Below, in pieces: positions 43,561-52,605 of a DNA stretch of 64,000 nt. The notes under the pieces are model-generated. The model did no database searches, was not told the DNA's origin, and worked only from the letters and a program-made list of their open reading frames with translations. The DNA is from Flavonifractor hominis (lineage in GTDB: Bacteria > Bacillota > Clostridia > Oscillospirales > Oscillospiraceae), in NCBI RefSeq assembly GCF_040095835.1, contig NZ_JBBMFT010000009.1:10427-74426 (forward strand), read 5' to 3'. How positions within the stretch are numbered: the stretch's first letter is position 1; the number at the start of each line of letters is the position of its first letter. Made by a program: the position numbers and the translations under genes.

Positions 43561-44841
43561 ATGCTGCGGCAATTTGACAGTTTGCCTTTCCGCCCCGCCG
43601 ATATCCTGCTGCCCCAGCACTGCGAGTACCGCAAGTGGTCCGTGGTGGCCTGCGACCAGTATACCTCGCAGCCGGAATATTGGCAGCGTGTGGAGGAATA
43701 TGTGGGCTCCGCCCCCTCCGCCCTGCGGCTCATCCTGCCGGAGAGCTGCCTGGACGGCCCCAATGTGGAGACCGACATTATGGAGGTCAACAACACCATG
43801 ACCCGCTATCTGCGGGAGGACCGGTTCAAGAGTCTGCCCGGGGCGCTCATCTACGTGGAGCGCCGGCTGGACAGCGGCAAGGTGCGCCGGGGCCTGGTGG
43901 GCATGGTGGACCTGGAGCAGTACGACTACGAGCGGGGGGCCACCTCCCTGGTGCGGGCCACCGAGGGCACCGTGCTCGCCCGCATCCCGCCCCGGGTGGC
44001 GGTGCGCAAGAACGCCCCGCTGGAGCTGCCCCACGCCATGCTGCTGACCGACGACCCGGAGCGGACCGTCATCGAGCCGCTGGAAGGGCGCAAGGACCGG
44101 ATGGAGCTGCTCTATGACTTCGATCTGATGGAGCGGGGCGGCCACATCACCGGCTGGAAGCTGGACGAGGAGGGGATGGCCCATGTGGCCGCCGCCCTGT
44201 CCGCCCTGGCCGACCCGGCCGCCTTCCGGAAGAAGTACGGGGCGGACAGCGGGGAGGTGCTCCTCTTCGCCGTAGGGGACGGCAACCACTCCCTGGCCAC
44301 CGCCAAGGAGTGCTACGAGCGGCAGAAGCGCCTCACCCCGCCGGAGCACTGGGCCAATCTGCCCGCCCGGTACGCCCTGTGCGAGCTGGTGAACCTCCAC
44401 GACGACTCCCTGGAGTTCGAGCCCATCCACCGGGTGGTCTTTGGTGTGGACCCCCAGGGACTGCTCCAGGCGCTGCTGGCCGCCTTCCCCGGCGCCCGGC
44501 CGGGTGAGGGGGAGGGCCAGGTGCTCCGCTTCGTCTACCGGGACGGAGCCGGGTCCATCACCGTGCCCCACCCCGCCGCCCGGCTGGAAGTGGGCACCCT
44601 GCAGGGGTTCCTGGACGGGTATGTGAAGGAGCACGGCGGGCGCATCGACTACATCCACGGCGCGGACGTGGCCCGGTCCCTGGCCGCCCGGCCGGGCAAC
44701 CTGGCCTTCCTGCTGCCCGCCATGGACAAGGACCAGCTCTTCCCCACCGTGATCCAGGACGGGGCCCTGCCCCGCAAGACCTTCTCCATGGGGGAGGCTC
44801 ACGACAAGCGCTTCTATCTGGAAGCCCGGAAGATCCGATAA
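43561..44841 (+). CDS. DUF1015 family protein (COG4198)
   Basis: 426 aa from ATG 43561 (GTG 43552 possible). Shows the family features FRPADILLPQHCEYRKWSVV, RMELLYDFDL, and LLFAVGDGNHSLATAKE, a DG-N-H motif reminiscent of the ParB/Srx fold. In several clostridia DUF1015 genes lie with serC/serA; here with thrH and an aminotransferase, so a link to serine metabolism is inferred. Enzymatic activity unproven. Confidence 0.82.
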   Translation: MLRQFDSLPFRPADILLPQHCEYRKWSVVACDQYTSQPEYWQRVEEYVGSAPSALRLILPESCLDGPNVETDIMEVNNTMTRYLREDRFKSLPGALIYVERRLDSGKVRRGLVGMVDLEQYDYERGATSLVRATEGTVLARIPPRVAVRKNAPLELPHAMLLTDDPERTVIEPLEGRKDRMELLYDFDLMERGGHITGWKLDEEGMAHVAAALSALADPAAFRKKYGADSGEVLLFAVGDGNHSLATAKECYERQKRLTPPEHWANLPARYALCELVNLHDDSLEFEPIHRVVFGVDPQGLLQALLAAFPGARPGEGEGQVLRFVYRDGAGSITVPHPAARLEVGTLQGFLDGYVKEHGGRIDYIHGADVARSLAARPGNLAFLLPAMDKDQLFPTVIQDGALPRKTFSMGEAHDKRFYLEARKIR

Positions 44842-44854
44842 AGGAGTGGCCGCC

Positions 44855-45727
44855 ATGCCCATTCTGGAGATGCAGGCATATGCCAAACTGAATCTGTCCC
44901 TGGACGTGCTGGACCGGCGCAGCGACGGCTACCACAACATGCGCATGGTGATGCAGACGGTGAGCCTGTGCGACGACCTGCGCCTGGAGACCGGCACCGG
45001 CGAACCCCTGCGGATGCAGAGCAGCCTGGGCTTTCTGCCCGCCGACGAGCACAACCTGGCCGCCGCCGCGGCCCTGCGGCTGTGCGAGGCAACGGGGGCC
45101 GACTGCGGGGGGCTGAGCATCCAGCTGGACAAGCGTATCCCGGTGTGCGCCGGCCTGGCCGGCGGCAGCGCCGACGCCGCGGCGGTGCTGCGGGGGCTCA
45201 ACAGCCTGCTGGGACTGGACCTGCCGCCGGAGCGGCTGGAGGAGATCGGGGCCGCTGTGGGCTCCGACGTGCCCTACTGCGTCCGGGGGGGCACCGTCCT
45301 GGCCGAGGGGCGGGGCGAAGTGCTCACCGACCTGCCGCCCCTGCCGGCGTGCAGCGTGGTGGTGTGCAAGCCGGCCTTTTCGGTGCCCACGCCCGAGCTG
45401 TTTGCCCGGCTGGACGGGGTGCGCATCCGCCGCCGTCCCGACACCGCGGGGCTCACCGCCGCCCTGGCGGCGGGGGACCTGGCCGGCGTGGCCCGGCGGA
45501 TGTACAACGTGTTCGAGGACGCCCTGCCCACCCGGCGTCGGGGGGAGATCGAGGCCATCAAGAACACCATGATCCAGCAGGGGGCCCTGGGGGCCTGCAT
45601 GAGCGGCACAGGCTCGGCGGTATTCGGCCTGTTCGCCGGGGAGGCGGAGGCCCGGGAGGCCTGCGCCGTCCTGGCGGAGAGCTGGCCCAGCGTGTTTTTG
45701 GCCCGCCCGGTGGAAAAACTGGTATAA
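44855..45727 (+). CDS. ispE: 4-diphosphocytidyl-2-C-methyl-D-erythritol kinase
   Basis: 290 aa GHMP kinase of the MEP isoprenoid pathway. AYAKLNLSLDVLDRRSDGYH at the start, ATP loop PVCAGLAGGSADAAAVLRGL (about residue 95), and GACMSGTGSAVFGLF near the end. AAGGAG precedes ATG 44855, 13 bases after the DUF1015 gene. Confidence 0.96.
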   Translation: MPILEMQAYAKLNLSLDVLDRRSDGYHNMRMVMQTVSLCDDLRLETGTGEPLRMQSSLGFLPADEHNLAAAAALRLCEATGADCGGLSIQLDKRIPVCAGLAGGSADAAAVLRGLNSLLGLDLPPERLEEIGAAVGSDVPYCVRGGTVLAEGRGEVLTDLPPLPACSVVVCKPAFSVPTPELFARLDGVRIRRRPDTAGLTAALAAGDLAGVARRMYNVFEDALPTRRRGEIEAIKNTMIQQGALGACMSGTGSAVFGLFAGEAEAREACAVLAESWPSVFLARPVEKLV

Positions 45728-45735
45728 AAAGGAAC

Positions 45736-45776
45736 ATCACCGTCCACAATGTAGGCACTACATTGTGGACGGTGAT
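45736..45776 (+). terminator. 18-bp hairpin between ispE and spoIIR
   Basis: Perfect inverted repeat ATCACCGTCCACAATGTA, 5-nt loop. It ends 5 bases before the spoIIR ATG, so its right arm covers the only ribosome-binding-like bases (GGACGGTGA). Only a short TTCTTT follows; terminator of ispE and/or translational control of spoIIR. Confidence 0.6.
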
Positions 45777-45781
45777 TCTTT

Positions 45782-46414
45782 ATGGTAAAAGGGAAAACGC
45801 TGCACCGCTGGGAGCTGGCCCTGCTGCTGGGCGTGGCCTGCGCGGCGCTGCTGGGGGTGTGGCTGGACGGGAGCCAGGCGGCGCTGGCCGACCAGGTGAT
45901 CCGCCTGCACGTGCTGGCCAACTCCGACCGGGAGGAGGACCAGGCCCTCAAGCTCCAGGTGCGGGACCGGGTGCTGGAGCAGGCGGAGGCCTATTTTGTC
46001 CCCGGGGCCACCCTGGAGCAGACCGAGCAGACCCTGTCGGCCCACCTGGAGGAGCTGGCCCGGGCGGGGGCGGAGGTGGTGGCCGAGGCCGGCTATTCCT
46101 ACCCGGTGACCGCCTCCCTGGAGCACGACTACTGGTTCCCCACCAAGACCTATTCCGACTTCGCCCTGCCCGCGGGGGCCTACACCGCCCTGCGCATCGA
46201 GATCGGGGAGGGAGGCGGACAGAACTGGTGGTGCGTGGTCTTCCCGCCCCTGTGCCTGGGCTCGGTGACCGAGACCACGGAGCAGACCGCCCTGGACGCC
46301 GGGATGGACGCGGAAGAGGTCTCCCTCATCACCGGGGAGGATGAGGGCTACGTGGTCAAATTCAAGGCCATTGAGATCATCGAGGGGCTGAAAGCCCGTT
46401 TTGCGGGAAATTGA
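45782..46414 (+). CDS. spoIIR: stage II sporulation protein R
   Basis: 210 aa. Secreted signal protein made in the forespore that triggers SpoIIGA to process pro-sigma-E in the mother cell. N-terminal membrane/signal helix (ALLLGVACAALLGVWLDGS), then VIRLHVLANSDREEDQALKL and WWCVVFPPLCLG, hallmarks of SpoIIR. No clear sigma-F promoter was recognised. This is the best evidence that the organism sporulates. Confidence 0.93.
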   Translation: MVKGKTLHRWELALLLGVACAALLGVWLDGSQAALADQVIRLHVLANSDREEDQALKLQVRDRVLEQAEAYFVPGATLEQTEQTLSAHLEELARAGAEVVAEAGYSYPVTASLEHDYWFPTKTYSDFALPAGAYTALRIEIGEGGGQNWWCVVFPPLCLGSVTETTEQTALDAGMDAEEVSLITGEDEGYVVKFKAIEIIEGLKARFAGN

Positions 46415-46429
46415 TGGAACGGAAACGTC

Positions 46430-46458
46430 TGGACAAGGGAGACGCGTCCTGCTACAAT
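46430..46458 (+). promoter_or_regulatory. sigma-A promoter of diguanylate cyclase gene
   Basis: TGGACA (46430-46435), 17-bp spacer, TACAAT (46453-46458). Confidence 0.65.
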
Positions 46459-46498
46459 AAAGCAAACGGATCAGTTTGCGCAGGACGGAGGGATGTCC

Positions 46499-48022
46499 AT
46501 GGGAGAACGCATCAAGGACCTGTTTACGCTGCCGGAGGAGCTGCGGGAGGAATTTTTGCAGGACTCCGTCCGGAAAAACCGGGTCACTATGGTGGTACTG
46601 TGCGGCATGATGGCGGCGGTGGAGCTGTTCAACGGCTGCCGGGTGCTGTTTTTCTCTCCCTCCGGGCTGAGCAGCGTGAACAACCGGATCTATCTGGGCC
46701 TGTACAGCGCGCTGCTGGTGCTGGCGCTGGTGGTGCTGGCGCTGCACCGGGTGCTCTGGACCCACCCCGATGGGCTGAACCGGCTGCATCTGGCGGCCAC
46801 GGGCGGCATGCTGGCGTGGAACGTACTGCTCAATACATATGATGTGACGGTGGGGAATGGCGTTCAGGCCACCGTCCTGGTGACGGCTCTGCTGGGCCTG
46901 TCGGTCCTCATCCAGGCCCAGCCCCGGTATATGCTGCCGGCCATCCTGCTGTCCTACGGGGCGTTTCTGGCGGCCAGCTGGCGGCATCTGAGCGAGGGGA
47001 CGGTCCTCAATCTGACGGTAGCCGCCGCGGTGAGCGGGATGGTGGCGGTGGCCCATTTCCGGTATGTGACCCTGCATCTGGAGCAGAAGGCGCAGATCCG
47101 CCGCATCAACGAGCAGCTGGAGCAGGAGAAGGAGAAGCTGCGCCTGAGTCTGGAGCAGCACCGGGTCCTGATGGATCAGAGCAGCGACATCCTGTTCCGC
47201 TGGGAGCTGGAGAACGACCGGGTGGAGTTCTCCCACAACTGGGGGGAGCTGTTCGGCTACCCGCTGGAGATCGAACCGTTCCAGGCGTGGATGGAGCAGA
47301 GCCAGGACGCAAACAGCCCCCTGTCCGGCCAGATCAGGGAGTGGATGGGGGAATACCGGCAGGGCAAGCGAGCGGGGGAGCATGAGATCTCGCTGCGGAT
47401 GATAAGCGGCGAGGTGCGCTGGTATCAGCTGCGGGTGTCCATGCAGCAGGACCTGTCCGGCCGGCAGGTGCAGGGCATCGGGGTGCTGCGGGACATCAGC
47501 AAGCAGCGCTCGGAGATCCAGCGGCTGCAAAGCCGCCTGCAGCGGGACAATCTGACCGGCATCCTGAACAAGCAGGCCCTGGAGGCCTATGCCCGGCAGC
47601 AGCTGAGCCGGCTGGGGCCGGACGGGGCCATCACGATGCTGATGATGGATCTGGACCAGTTCAAAGCCATCAACGACACCTACGGCCACCCCTGCGGGGA
47701 CTATGTGCTTATGGAGATGGCCAACGGCATGCGGGAGGTGTTCCGGGACAGCGACGGGCTGGGACGCATGGGGGGCGATGAGTTTGCCGCCGTCCTGCCC
47801 GGCCTGCGGGACCGGGCCCTCATCCAGAGCAAGGCCGAGCAGCTGCGGGCTCACATCCGGCAGATCCAGTGGCGGGGCCAGCGGCTGAACGTGGGGTGCA
47901 GCATCGGCGGCGTGGTGCTGTACGGTCCGGCCCGGGAGGATTTTGAGACCCTCTATTACCGGGTGGACGAGGCCCTCTATCAGGCCAAGAGCGGGGGCCG
48001 GGACCGGCTGCACCTGCTGTGA
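46499..48022 (+). CDS. membrane-bound diguanylate cyclase with PAS domain
   Basis: 507 aa from ATG 46499 (GGAGGG ends 6 bases upstream; ATG 46493 would touch that site). About six membrane helices in residues ~28-185 (VLCGMMAAVELF; LGLYSALLVLALVVLAL; LLGLSVLIQA), a coiled coil, a PAS-like fold (~215-335, DQSSDILFRWELENDRVEFS), and a C-terminal GGDEF domain with intact RMGGDEF. RDSD five residues before GGDEF is a perfect RxxD inhibitory site, so c-di-GMP feedback is expected. Confidence 0.93.
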   Translation: MGERIKDLFTLPEELREEFLQDSVRKNRVTMVVLCGMMAAVELFNGCRVLFFSPSGLSSVNNRIYLGLYSALLVLALVVLALHRVLWTHPDGLNRLHLAATGGMLAWNVLLNTYDVTVGNGVQATVLVTALLGLSVLIQAQPRYMLPAILLSYGAFLAASWRHLSEGTVLNLTVAAAVSGMVAVAHFRYVTLHLEQKAQIRRINEQLEQEKEKLRLSLEQHRVLMDQSSDILFRWELENDRVEFSHNWGELFGYPLEIEPFQAWMEQSQDANSPLSGQIREWMGEYRQGKRAGEHEISLRMISGEVRWYQLRVSMQQDLSGRQVQGIGVLRDISKQRSEIQRLQSRLQRDNLTGILNKQALEAYARQQLSRLGPDGAITMLMMDLDQFKAINDTYGHPCGDYVLMEMANGMREVFRDSDGLGRMGGDEFAAVLPGLRDRALIQSKAEQLRAHIRQIQWRGQRLNVGCSIGGVVLYGPAREDFETLYYRVDEALYQAKSGGRDRLHLL

Positions 48023-48026
48023 GGAT

Positions 48027-48059
48027 AAAAAAAGCGAGGCAGTTTGCCTCGCTTTTTTT
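48027..48059. terminator. terminator, both strands
   Basis: 14-bp perfect stem AAAAAAAGCGAGGC with its complement, loop AGTTT, flanking A/T runs; ends the cyclase gene and the convergent transporter gene. Confidence 0.95.
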
Positions 48060-49376
48060 TTAACCGATGCCGCCGTAGTAGATGCCCAGCACCCACACCG
48101 CTGCGGTGAGCACCACGTAGAACCGGGCGGTGAAGTCGAAGCCCCGGCCGGGCATCCGCCCATGGCCCAGGGCCAGCTCCTCCTTGATGGCCCGGGTGCC
48201 CAGCACGAAGTAGATGCACACCGCCACCAGCAGCGCCCCGAAGGGGGAGATGTAGATGGTGATGAGGTCCATCCAGCTGCCCATGCCCTGCAGGGACTCC
48301 AGGAACAGGCCGGGCAGGAAGGCCACCGCTCCCACCAGCAGGTTGGCGGCGGTGCGGGAGAGGCGGAAGTTGGAGGTAAGGGCCTCGCCGCAGGCTTCCA
48401 GCATGTTCATCAGGGAGGTGATCCCCGCGAAGAACACGGACAGGAAGAACAGCAGGGAGAGCACCCGGCCGCCGGGCATCTGCTGGAACACCTGGGGCAG
48501 GGTGACGAACATGAGGTCGGGCCCGCTGGTGGGGTCGATGCCGAAGGCGAACACCGCCGGCAGGATGGCGAAGCCGGCCAGCAGGGCGGCCAGGGTATCC
48601 AGTACGGCGGTCATGCCGGCGTGACGGAGGATGTTCTCCTCCTTTTTCATATAGCTGCCGTAGATGAGCATGCCCGCGCCGTTGATGGACAGGGAGAAGA
48701 AGGCCTGTCCCATGGCCATGACCCAGGTCTCCGGGTTGAGCAGGTAGCTCCAGTCGGGCTGGAGCAGGTAGAGGTAGCCCTCCATCGCCCCGGGCAGGAA
48801 GGCCACCCGTATGGCGATGATGAGGAAGAGAATGAAGAAGGCGGGCATCATGAACTTGCTGAGCTTTTCGATGCCGGAGGCCACCCCGAAGATGAGGATG
48901 CACACCGTCACCGCCACGGCGGCGAAGTGCCAGGGGATGGAGCCGAAGGAGACGGCCAGGGAATCAAAGAAGTTCTGGGCGTCTCCGGCCAGGACCGAGC
49001 CGGTGAGGGAGCCGGCGGCGTACCGCAGCACCCAGCCCACCACCACCGAATAGCCGATGGCGATGCCCAGCACGCCCAGCAGGGGGATCACCCCCAGCAG
49101 CTTGCCGCCCCGCTTGCCCTTCTGGCGCAGCACGTAGTCCAGCGAGCCCAGCGAGCCGGTACCGGTGAGCCGGCCCAGGGCAAATTCCCCCGACAGACCC
49201 ACATAGCTGAACAGGGCCACGAACAGGATATAGGGGATGAGAAAGGCGCCGCCGCCGTATTGGCCCACCCGGTAAGGGAACAGCCAGATGTTTGCCATGC
49301 CGACGGCTGAGCCTACCGCCGCCAGTACAAAACCGATGGAACTGGTGAATTTACCGCTCTGTCCATCCTTATGCAT
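48060..49376 (-). CDS. sodium-dependent transporter, NSS/SNF family
   Basis: 438 aa with about 11 membrane helices. Na+/substrate-site segment VLAAVGSAVGMANIWLFPYR in helix 1, the unwound-helix motif AFFSLSINGAGM in helix 6. Length and helix count match bacterial 11-helix symporters such as MhsT, which import hydrophobic amino acids. ATG 49376 with GAGGAGG upstream; its start overlaps the end of the acetyltransferase gene by 8 bases. Confidence 0.95.
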   Translation of the reverse strand: MHKDGQSGKFTSSIGFVLAAVGSAVGMANIWLFPYRVGQYGGGAFLIPYILFVALFSYVGLSGEFALGRLTGTGSLGSLDYVLRQKGKRGGKLLGVIPLLGVLGIAIGYSVVVGWVLRYAAGSLTGSVLAGDAQNFFDSLAVSFGSIPWHFAAVAVTVCILIFGVASGIEKLSKFMMPAFFILFLIIAIRVAFLPGAMEGYLYLLQPDWSYLLNPETWVMAMGQAFFSLSINGAGMLIYGSYMKKEENILRHAGMTAVLDTLAALLAGFAILPAVFAFGIDPTSGPDLMFVTLPQVFQQMPGGRVLSLLFFLSVFFAGITSLMNMLEACGEALTSNFRLSRTAANLLVGAVAFLPGLFLESLQGMGSWMDLITIYISPFGALLVAVCIYFVLGTRAIKEELALGHGRMPGRGFDFTARFYVVLTAAVWVLGIYYGGIG

Positions 49377-49932
49377 GAAATTCCTCCTCGTCTCGTTTGA
49401 CCATATGGATGTGGTCCTCCCACACACCGTTGATCTTTAAATAGTGTTTCGCCAGCCCTTCCTCCTCATACCCGGCCTTGGCCGCCGCCCGGCGGGAGGC
49501 CAGGTTGCGGGGCATGATGTTGGCCTCCACCCGGTGCAGGTGCAGGGTGCGGAAGGCCCAGCCGGTGGCCCGGTCGATGGCCTCGGAGCCGTAGCCCCGC
49601 CCCCAGAGGGTGTGGTCGATCTTGTAGGAGAGGAAGCAGGATTGGAAGGCGCCCCGGACGATCTCGTTGAGTCCCACCATCCCCACGATCTTCCCCGGGT
49701 GCCGGGGCTGCACCAGCAGAAAGCGGAAGCACCGGCCCTGCTCGGCCTGCTCCAGCTCCCAGGCCAGCCGCTCCCGCTGGCCGGCCTCGGTGAAGAACTC
49801 CTCCGGCTGCACCGGGTCGAAGGGGGCGAAGGCCGCCCGGTTGCGCCGGTAAAAGGCGGCCGCCGGGGCGGCCAGGGCCGGATCGGCCGCCAAAAACCCC
49901 AGCCGGGGGGAACGAAAGACGAACGGACGCAT
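49369..49932 (-). CDS. GNAT family N-acetyltransferase (RimJ-like)
   Basis: 187 aa. SPRLGFLAADPALAAPAAAF, acetyl-CoA loop YKIDHTLWGRGYGSEAIDRA and VEANIMPRNLASRRAAAKAG are typical of RimJ/RimL-type enzymes that acetylate protein N-termini or small amines. AAAGGAGGG precedes ATG 49932. Coupled to the downstream transporter gene. Confidence 0.9.
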   Translation of the reverse strand: MRPFVFRSPRLGFLAADPALAAPAAAFYRRNRAAFAPFDPVQPEEFFTEAGQRERLAWELEQAEQGRCFRFLLVQPRHPGKIVGMVGLNEIVRGAFQSCFLSYKIDHTLWGRGYGSEAIDRATGWAFRTLHLHRVEANIMPRNLASRRAAAKAGYEEEGLAKHYLKINGVWEDHIHMVKRDEEEFHA

Positions 49933-50054
49933 GGCGCGCCCTCCTTTCCTTTGCTGCACGTGAGGCACATTATAACACATCCCGCCGGCTTTTGCACTAT
50001 AAAGTCGCAAAGAAACCGGAAGGACCCGGCGGGGAAAAGATTCCGCCCGGGTGG

Positions 50055-50083
50055 TTGACCTGGGGGCCGCTTTTCGCTACAAT
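50055..50083 (+). promoter_or_regulatory. sigma-A promoter of pcrA
   Basis: TTGACC (50055-50060), 17-bp spacer, TACAAT (50078-50083). Confidence 0.8.
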
Positions 50084-50099
50084 AGAACCACAATCCAAA

Positions 50100-50126
50100 G
50101 GAGCCGTCCACTTGTGGGCGGCTCCG
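50100..50126 (+). ncRNA. leader hairpin of pcrA mRNA
   Basis: GGAGCCG...CGGCTCC with additional inner pairing (CCA/TGG), 21 bases upstream of the start codon. Lies between the promoter and AAGGAG; role unknown. Confidence 0.45.
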
Positions 50127-50146
50127 CCATTGCCAAGGAGAAGATC

Positions 50147-52600
50147 ATGCTGAACCGAGAAGAACAACTGCGCTTTTGTGCCGCGCGGCGGCAGGCCATC
50201 GCGCTGGAGTTCCAGAATCTGAACGACCAGCAGCGGCAGGCGGCCCTGTGCACCGAGGGGCCGCTTTTGCTGCTGGCCGGCGCGGGCAGCGGCAAGACCA
50301 CCGTGCTCATCCACCGCATCGCCAACCTGATGAAATACGGCCGTGGGTCCGACTCCGACCAGGTGCCCGACTGGGTGACGCCGGAGGATCTGGCCTTTCT
50401 GGAGGGGTATGTCCGCGCCCCCGACCCGGCCCGGAAGGCCGAGCAGGAGCGGCTGTGCCGCCTGGACCCGGCGGTGCCCTGGTCCATCATCGCCATCACC
50501 TTCACCAACAAGGCCGCCGGGGAGCTCAAGGAGCGCCTGGAGCGGATGCTGGGCCCCGCGGCCAACGACATCTGGGCCTCCACCTTCCACTCCGCCTGCG
50601 TGCGCATCCTGCGCCGGGACATCGACCGGCTGGGCTTTTCCAGCTCCTTCACCATCTATGACACCGCCGACTCCGAGCGGGTCATCAAGGACATCGTGAA
50701 GGACTTCAACCTGGATGAAAAGACCTTTGCCCCCAAGACCATCCTGGGCTACATTTCCCGGGCCAAGGATGCCATGAAGCTGGGGAAGGCCTACCTGGCC
50801 GAGTGTGAAAAGGCCGGGGACTTCCGCCTGGTGCGCATCGCCCGGGTGTATGCCGAGTATGAGCGCCGCCTGCGGGAGGCCAACGCCCTGGATTTCGACG
50901 ATATCATCCTGCACACCGTGCGTCTGCTCCGGGATTTTGATGACGTACGGGAATATTATCAGAAAAAATTCCGTTACGTACTCATCGATGAGTACCAGGA
51001 CACCAATAATCTGCAATATCAGCTGGCCTCCGCCCTGGCGGGGGGCTACCGGAACATCTGCGTGGTGGGGGACGACGACCAGTCCATTTACCGCTTCCGG
51101 GGGGCCACCATTGAGAACATCCTGTCCTTTGAGAGCCAGTACAAGGGGGCCCGGGTCATCCGACTGGAGCAGAACTACCGCTCCACCCGGAACATCCTGG
51201 AGGCGTCCAACGCGGTCATCCGCAACAACGAGGGGCGCAAGGGCAAGCGCCTGTGGACCGAGCACGAGGACGGGGAGAAAGTCCAGTGCTACACCGCCAT
51301 GAACGAGCACGACGAGGCCCAGTACGTGGCGGCCCAGATCCTGTCGGACTACTCCGCCGGCCGGGGGTGGCGGGACCACGCGGTGCTCTACCGCATGAAC
51401 GCCCAGTCCAACCAGATCGAGCAGGCCTTCAAGCGCAACGGCATCCCCTACCGCATCATCGGCGGCATCCGCTTCTTCGACCGGGCGGAGGTCAAGGATA
51501 TGCTGGCCTACCTGTGCGTGGTCAACAACCCGGGGGACGATCTGCGCCTGCAGCGCATCATCAACAATCCGCCCCGGGGCATCGGGGCCACCACCATCGA
51601 GCGGGCCCAGAGCATCGCCCGGACGGAGGGGCGCTCTCTGTGGGACGTGGTGAGCCACGCCAAGCAGTGGCCCGAGCTGCAGAAGGCCGCCCCCAAGCTG
51701 GCCCAGTTTGCCGAGCTGATCGAGGGCCTGCGGGGGCTGACCGGGGAGCTGGAGCTGCCCGCCTTTTATGAGGAGCTGGTCCAGCGCACCGGCTACGCCG
51801 CCATGCTGGAGCAGAAGCACACCGTGGAGGACCGCACCCGCCTGGAGAACGTGCACGAGCTGCTCTCCTCCATCCAGAACTACCTGGACAACACCGAGGA
51901 GGAGCCCAGCCTGGCGGGGTTTTTGGATGAGATCGCCCTGTACACCGACCTGGACAACCACGACCCCAACGAGGACTGCGTGGTGATGATGACCATGCAC
52001 TCGGCCAAGGGGCTGGAGTTCCCGGTGGTGTTTGTGGTGGGCGTGGAAGAGGGCATCTTCCCCGGCATCCGCGCCATCGGCGAGCCGGCGGAGATGGAGG
52101 AGGAGCGGCGGCTCTGCTACGTGGCCATGACCCGGGCCAAGGAGAAGCTGTACATGACCTGCGCCTGCCAGCGAATGCTCTTCGGCCGCACCAATTCCAA
52201 CCGCCCCTCCCGCTTTTTGGGGGAGATCCCGCCGGAGCAGGTGGAGAAGTCGGGCCGCCTGCCCTACGGCGAGCGGAGCGAGGGCGAGCGGGAGAAGCCG
52301 GCCCGCCGCACGCCGGTGCGCCGCACCTACGACCGGGGCTTCTCCCTGGGCGGCAGCGCCCCCGCCGCCGGCTCCGGCGCCGCCCCCGACTGGAAGAGTC
52401 CCGCCGCCGGCGCGCCCCAGAAGGCGGCCGCCCCGGCCTTCCGCATGGGGGACAGCGTGCAGCACAAGGCCTTTGGCCGGGGCCTCATCACCAAGGTGAC
52501 CCCCATGGGCGGGGACGCGCTGGTGGAGATCGCCTTTGACAGCGTGGGCACCAAGCGGCTGATGCTCAAGTCGGCCGCCCAGTATATGCAAAAGGTCTGA
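50147..52600 (+). CDS. pcrA: UvrD/PcrA family ATP-dependent DNA helicase
   Basis: 817 aa SF1 helicase. Motif I LLAGAGSGKTTVLIHR, Ia IAITFTNKAAGELKERL, II LIDEYQDTNNLQYQL, III VVGDDDQSIYRFRGA, IV LEQNYRSTRNI, V MTMHSAKGLEFPVVFVVG, VI YVAMTRAKEKLY. An insertion of roughly 45 residues separates motifs I and Ia (GRGSDSDQVPDWVTPEDLAF ...), longer than in Bacillus PcrA. The C-terminus ends with a Tudor-like domain (GDSVQHKAFGRGLIT). ATG 50147 with AAGGAG upstream. Confidence 0.95.
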   Translation: MLNREEQLRFCAARRQAIALEFQNLNDQQRQAALCTEGPLLLLAGAGSGKTTVLIHRIANLMKYGRGSDSDQVPDWVTPEDLAFLEGYVRAPDPARKAEQERLCRLDPAVPWSIIAITFTNKAAGELKERLERMLGPAANDIWASTFHSACVRILRRDIDRLGFSSSFTIYDTADSERVIKDIVKDFNLDEKTFAPKTILGYISRAKDAMKLGKAYLAECEKAGDFRLVRIARVYAEYERRLREANALDFDDIILHTVRLLRDFDDVREYYQKKFRYVLIDEYQDTNNLQYQLASALAGGYRNICVVGDDDQSIYRFRGATIENILSFESQYKGARVIRLEQNYRSTRNILEASNAVIRNNEGRKGKRLWTEHEDGEKVQCYTAMNEHDEAQYVAAQILSDYSAGRGWRDHAVLYRMNAQSNQIEQAFKRNGIPYRIIGGIRFFDRAEVKDMLAYLCVVNNPGDDLRLQRIINNPPRGIGATTIERAQSIARTEGRSLWDVVSHAKQWPELQKAAPKLAQFAELIEGLRGLTGELELPAFYEELVQRTGYAAMLEQKHTVEDRTRLENVHELLSSIQNYLDNTEEEPSLAGFLDEIALYTDLDNHDPNEDCVVMMTMHSAKGLEFPVVFVVGVEEGIFPGIRAIGEPAEMEEERRLCYVAMTRAKEKLYMTCACQRMLFGRTNSNRPSRFLGEIPPEQVEKSGRLPYGERSEGEREKPARRTPVRRTYDRGFSLGGSAPAAGSGAAPDWKSPAAGAPQKAAAPAFRMGDSVQHKAFGRGLITKVTPMGGDALVEIAFDSVGTKRLMLKSAAQYMQKV

Positions 52601-52605
52601 GCCGC

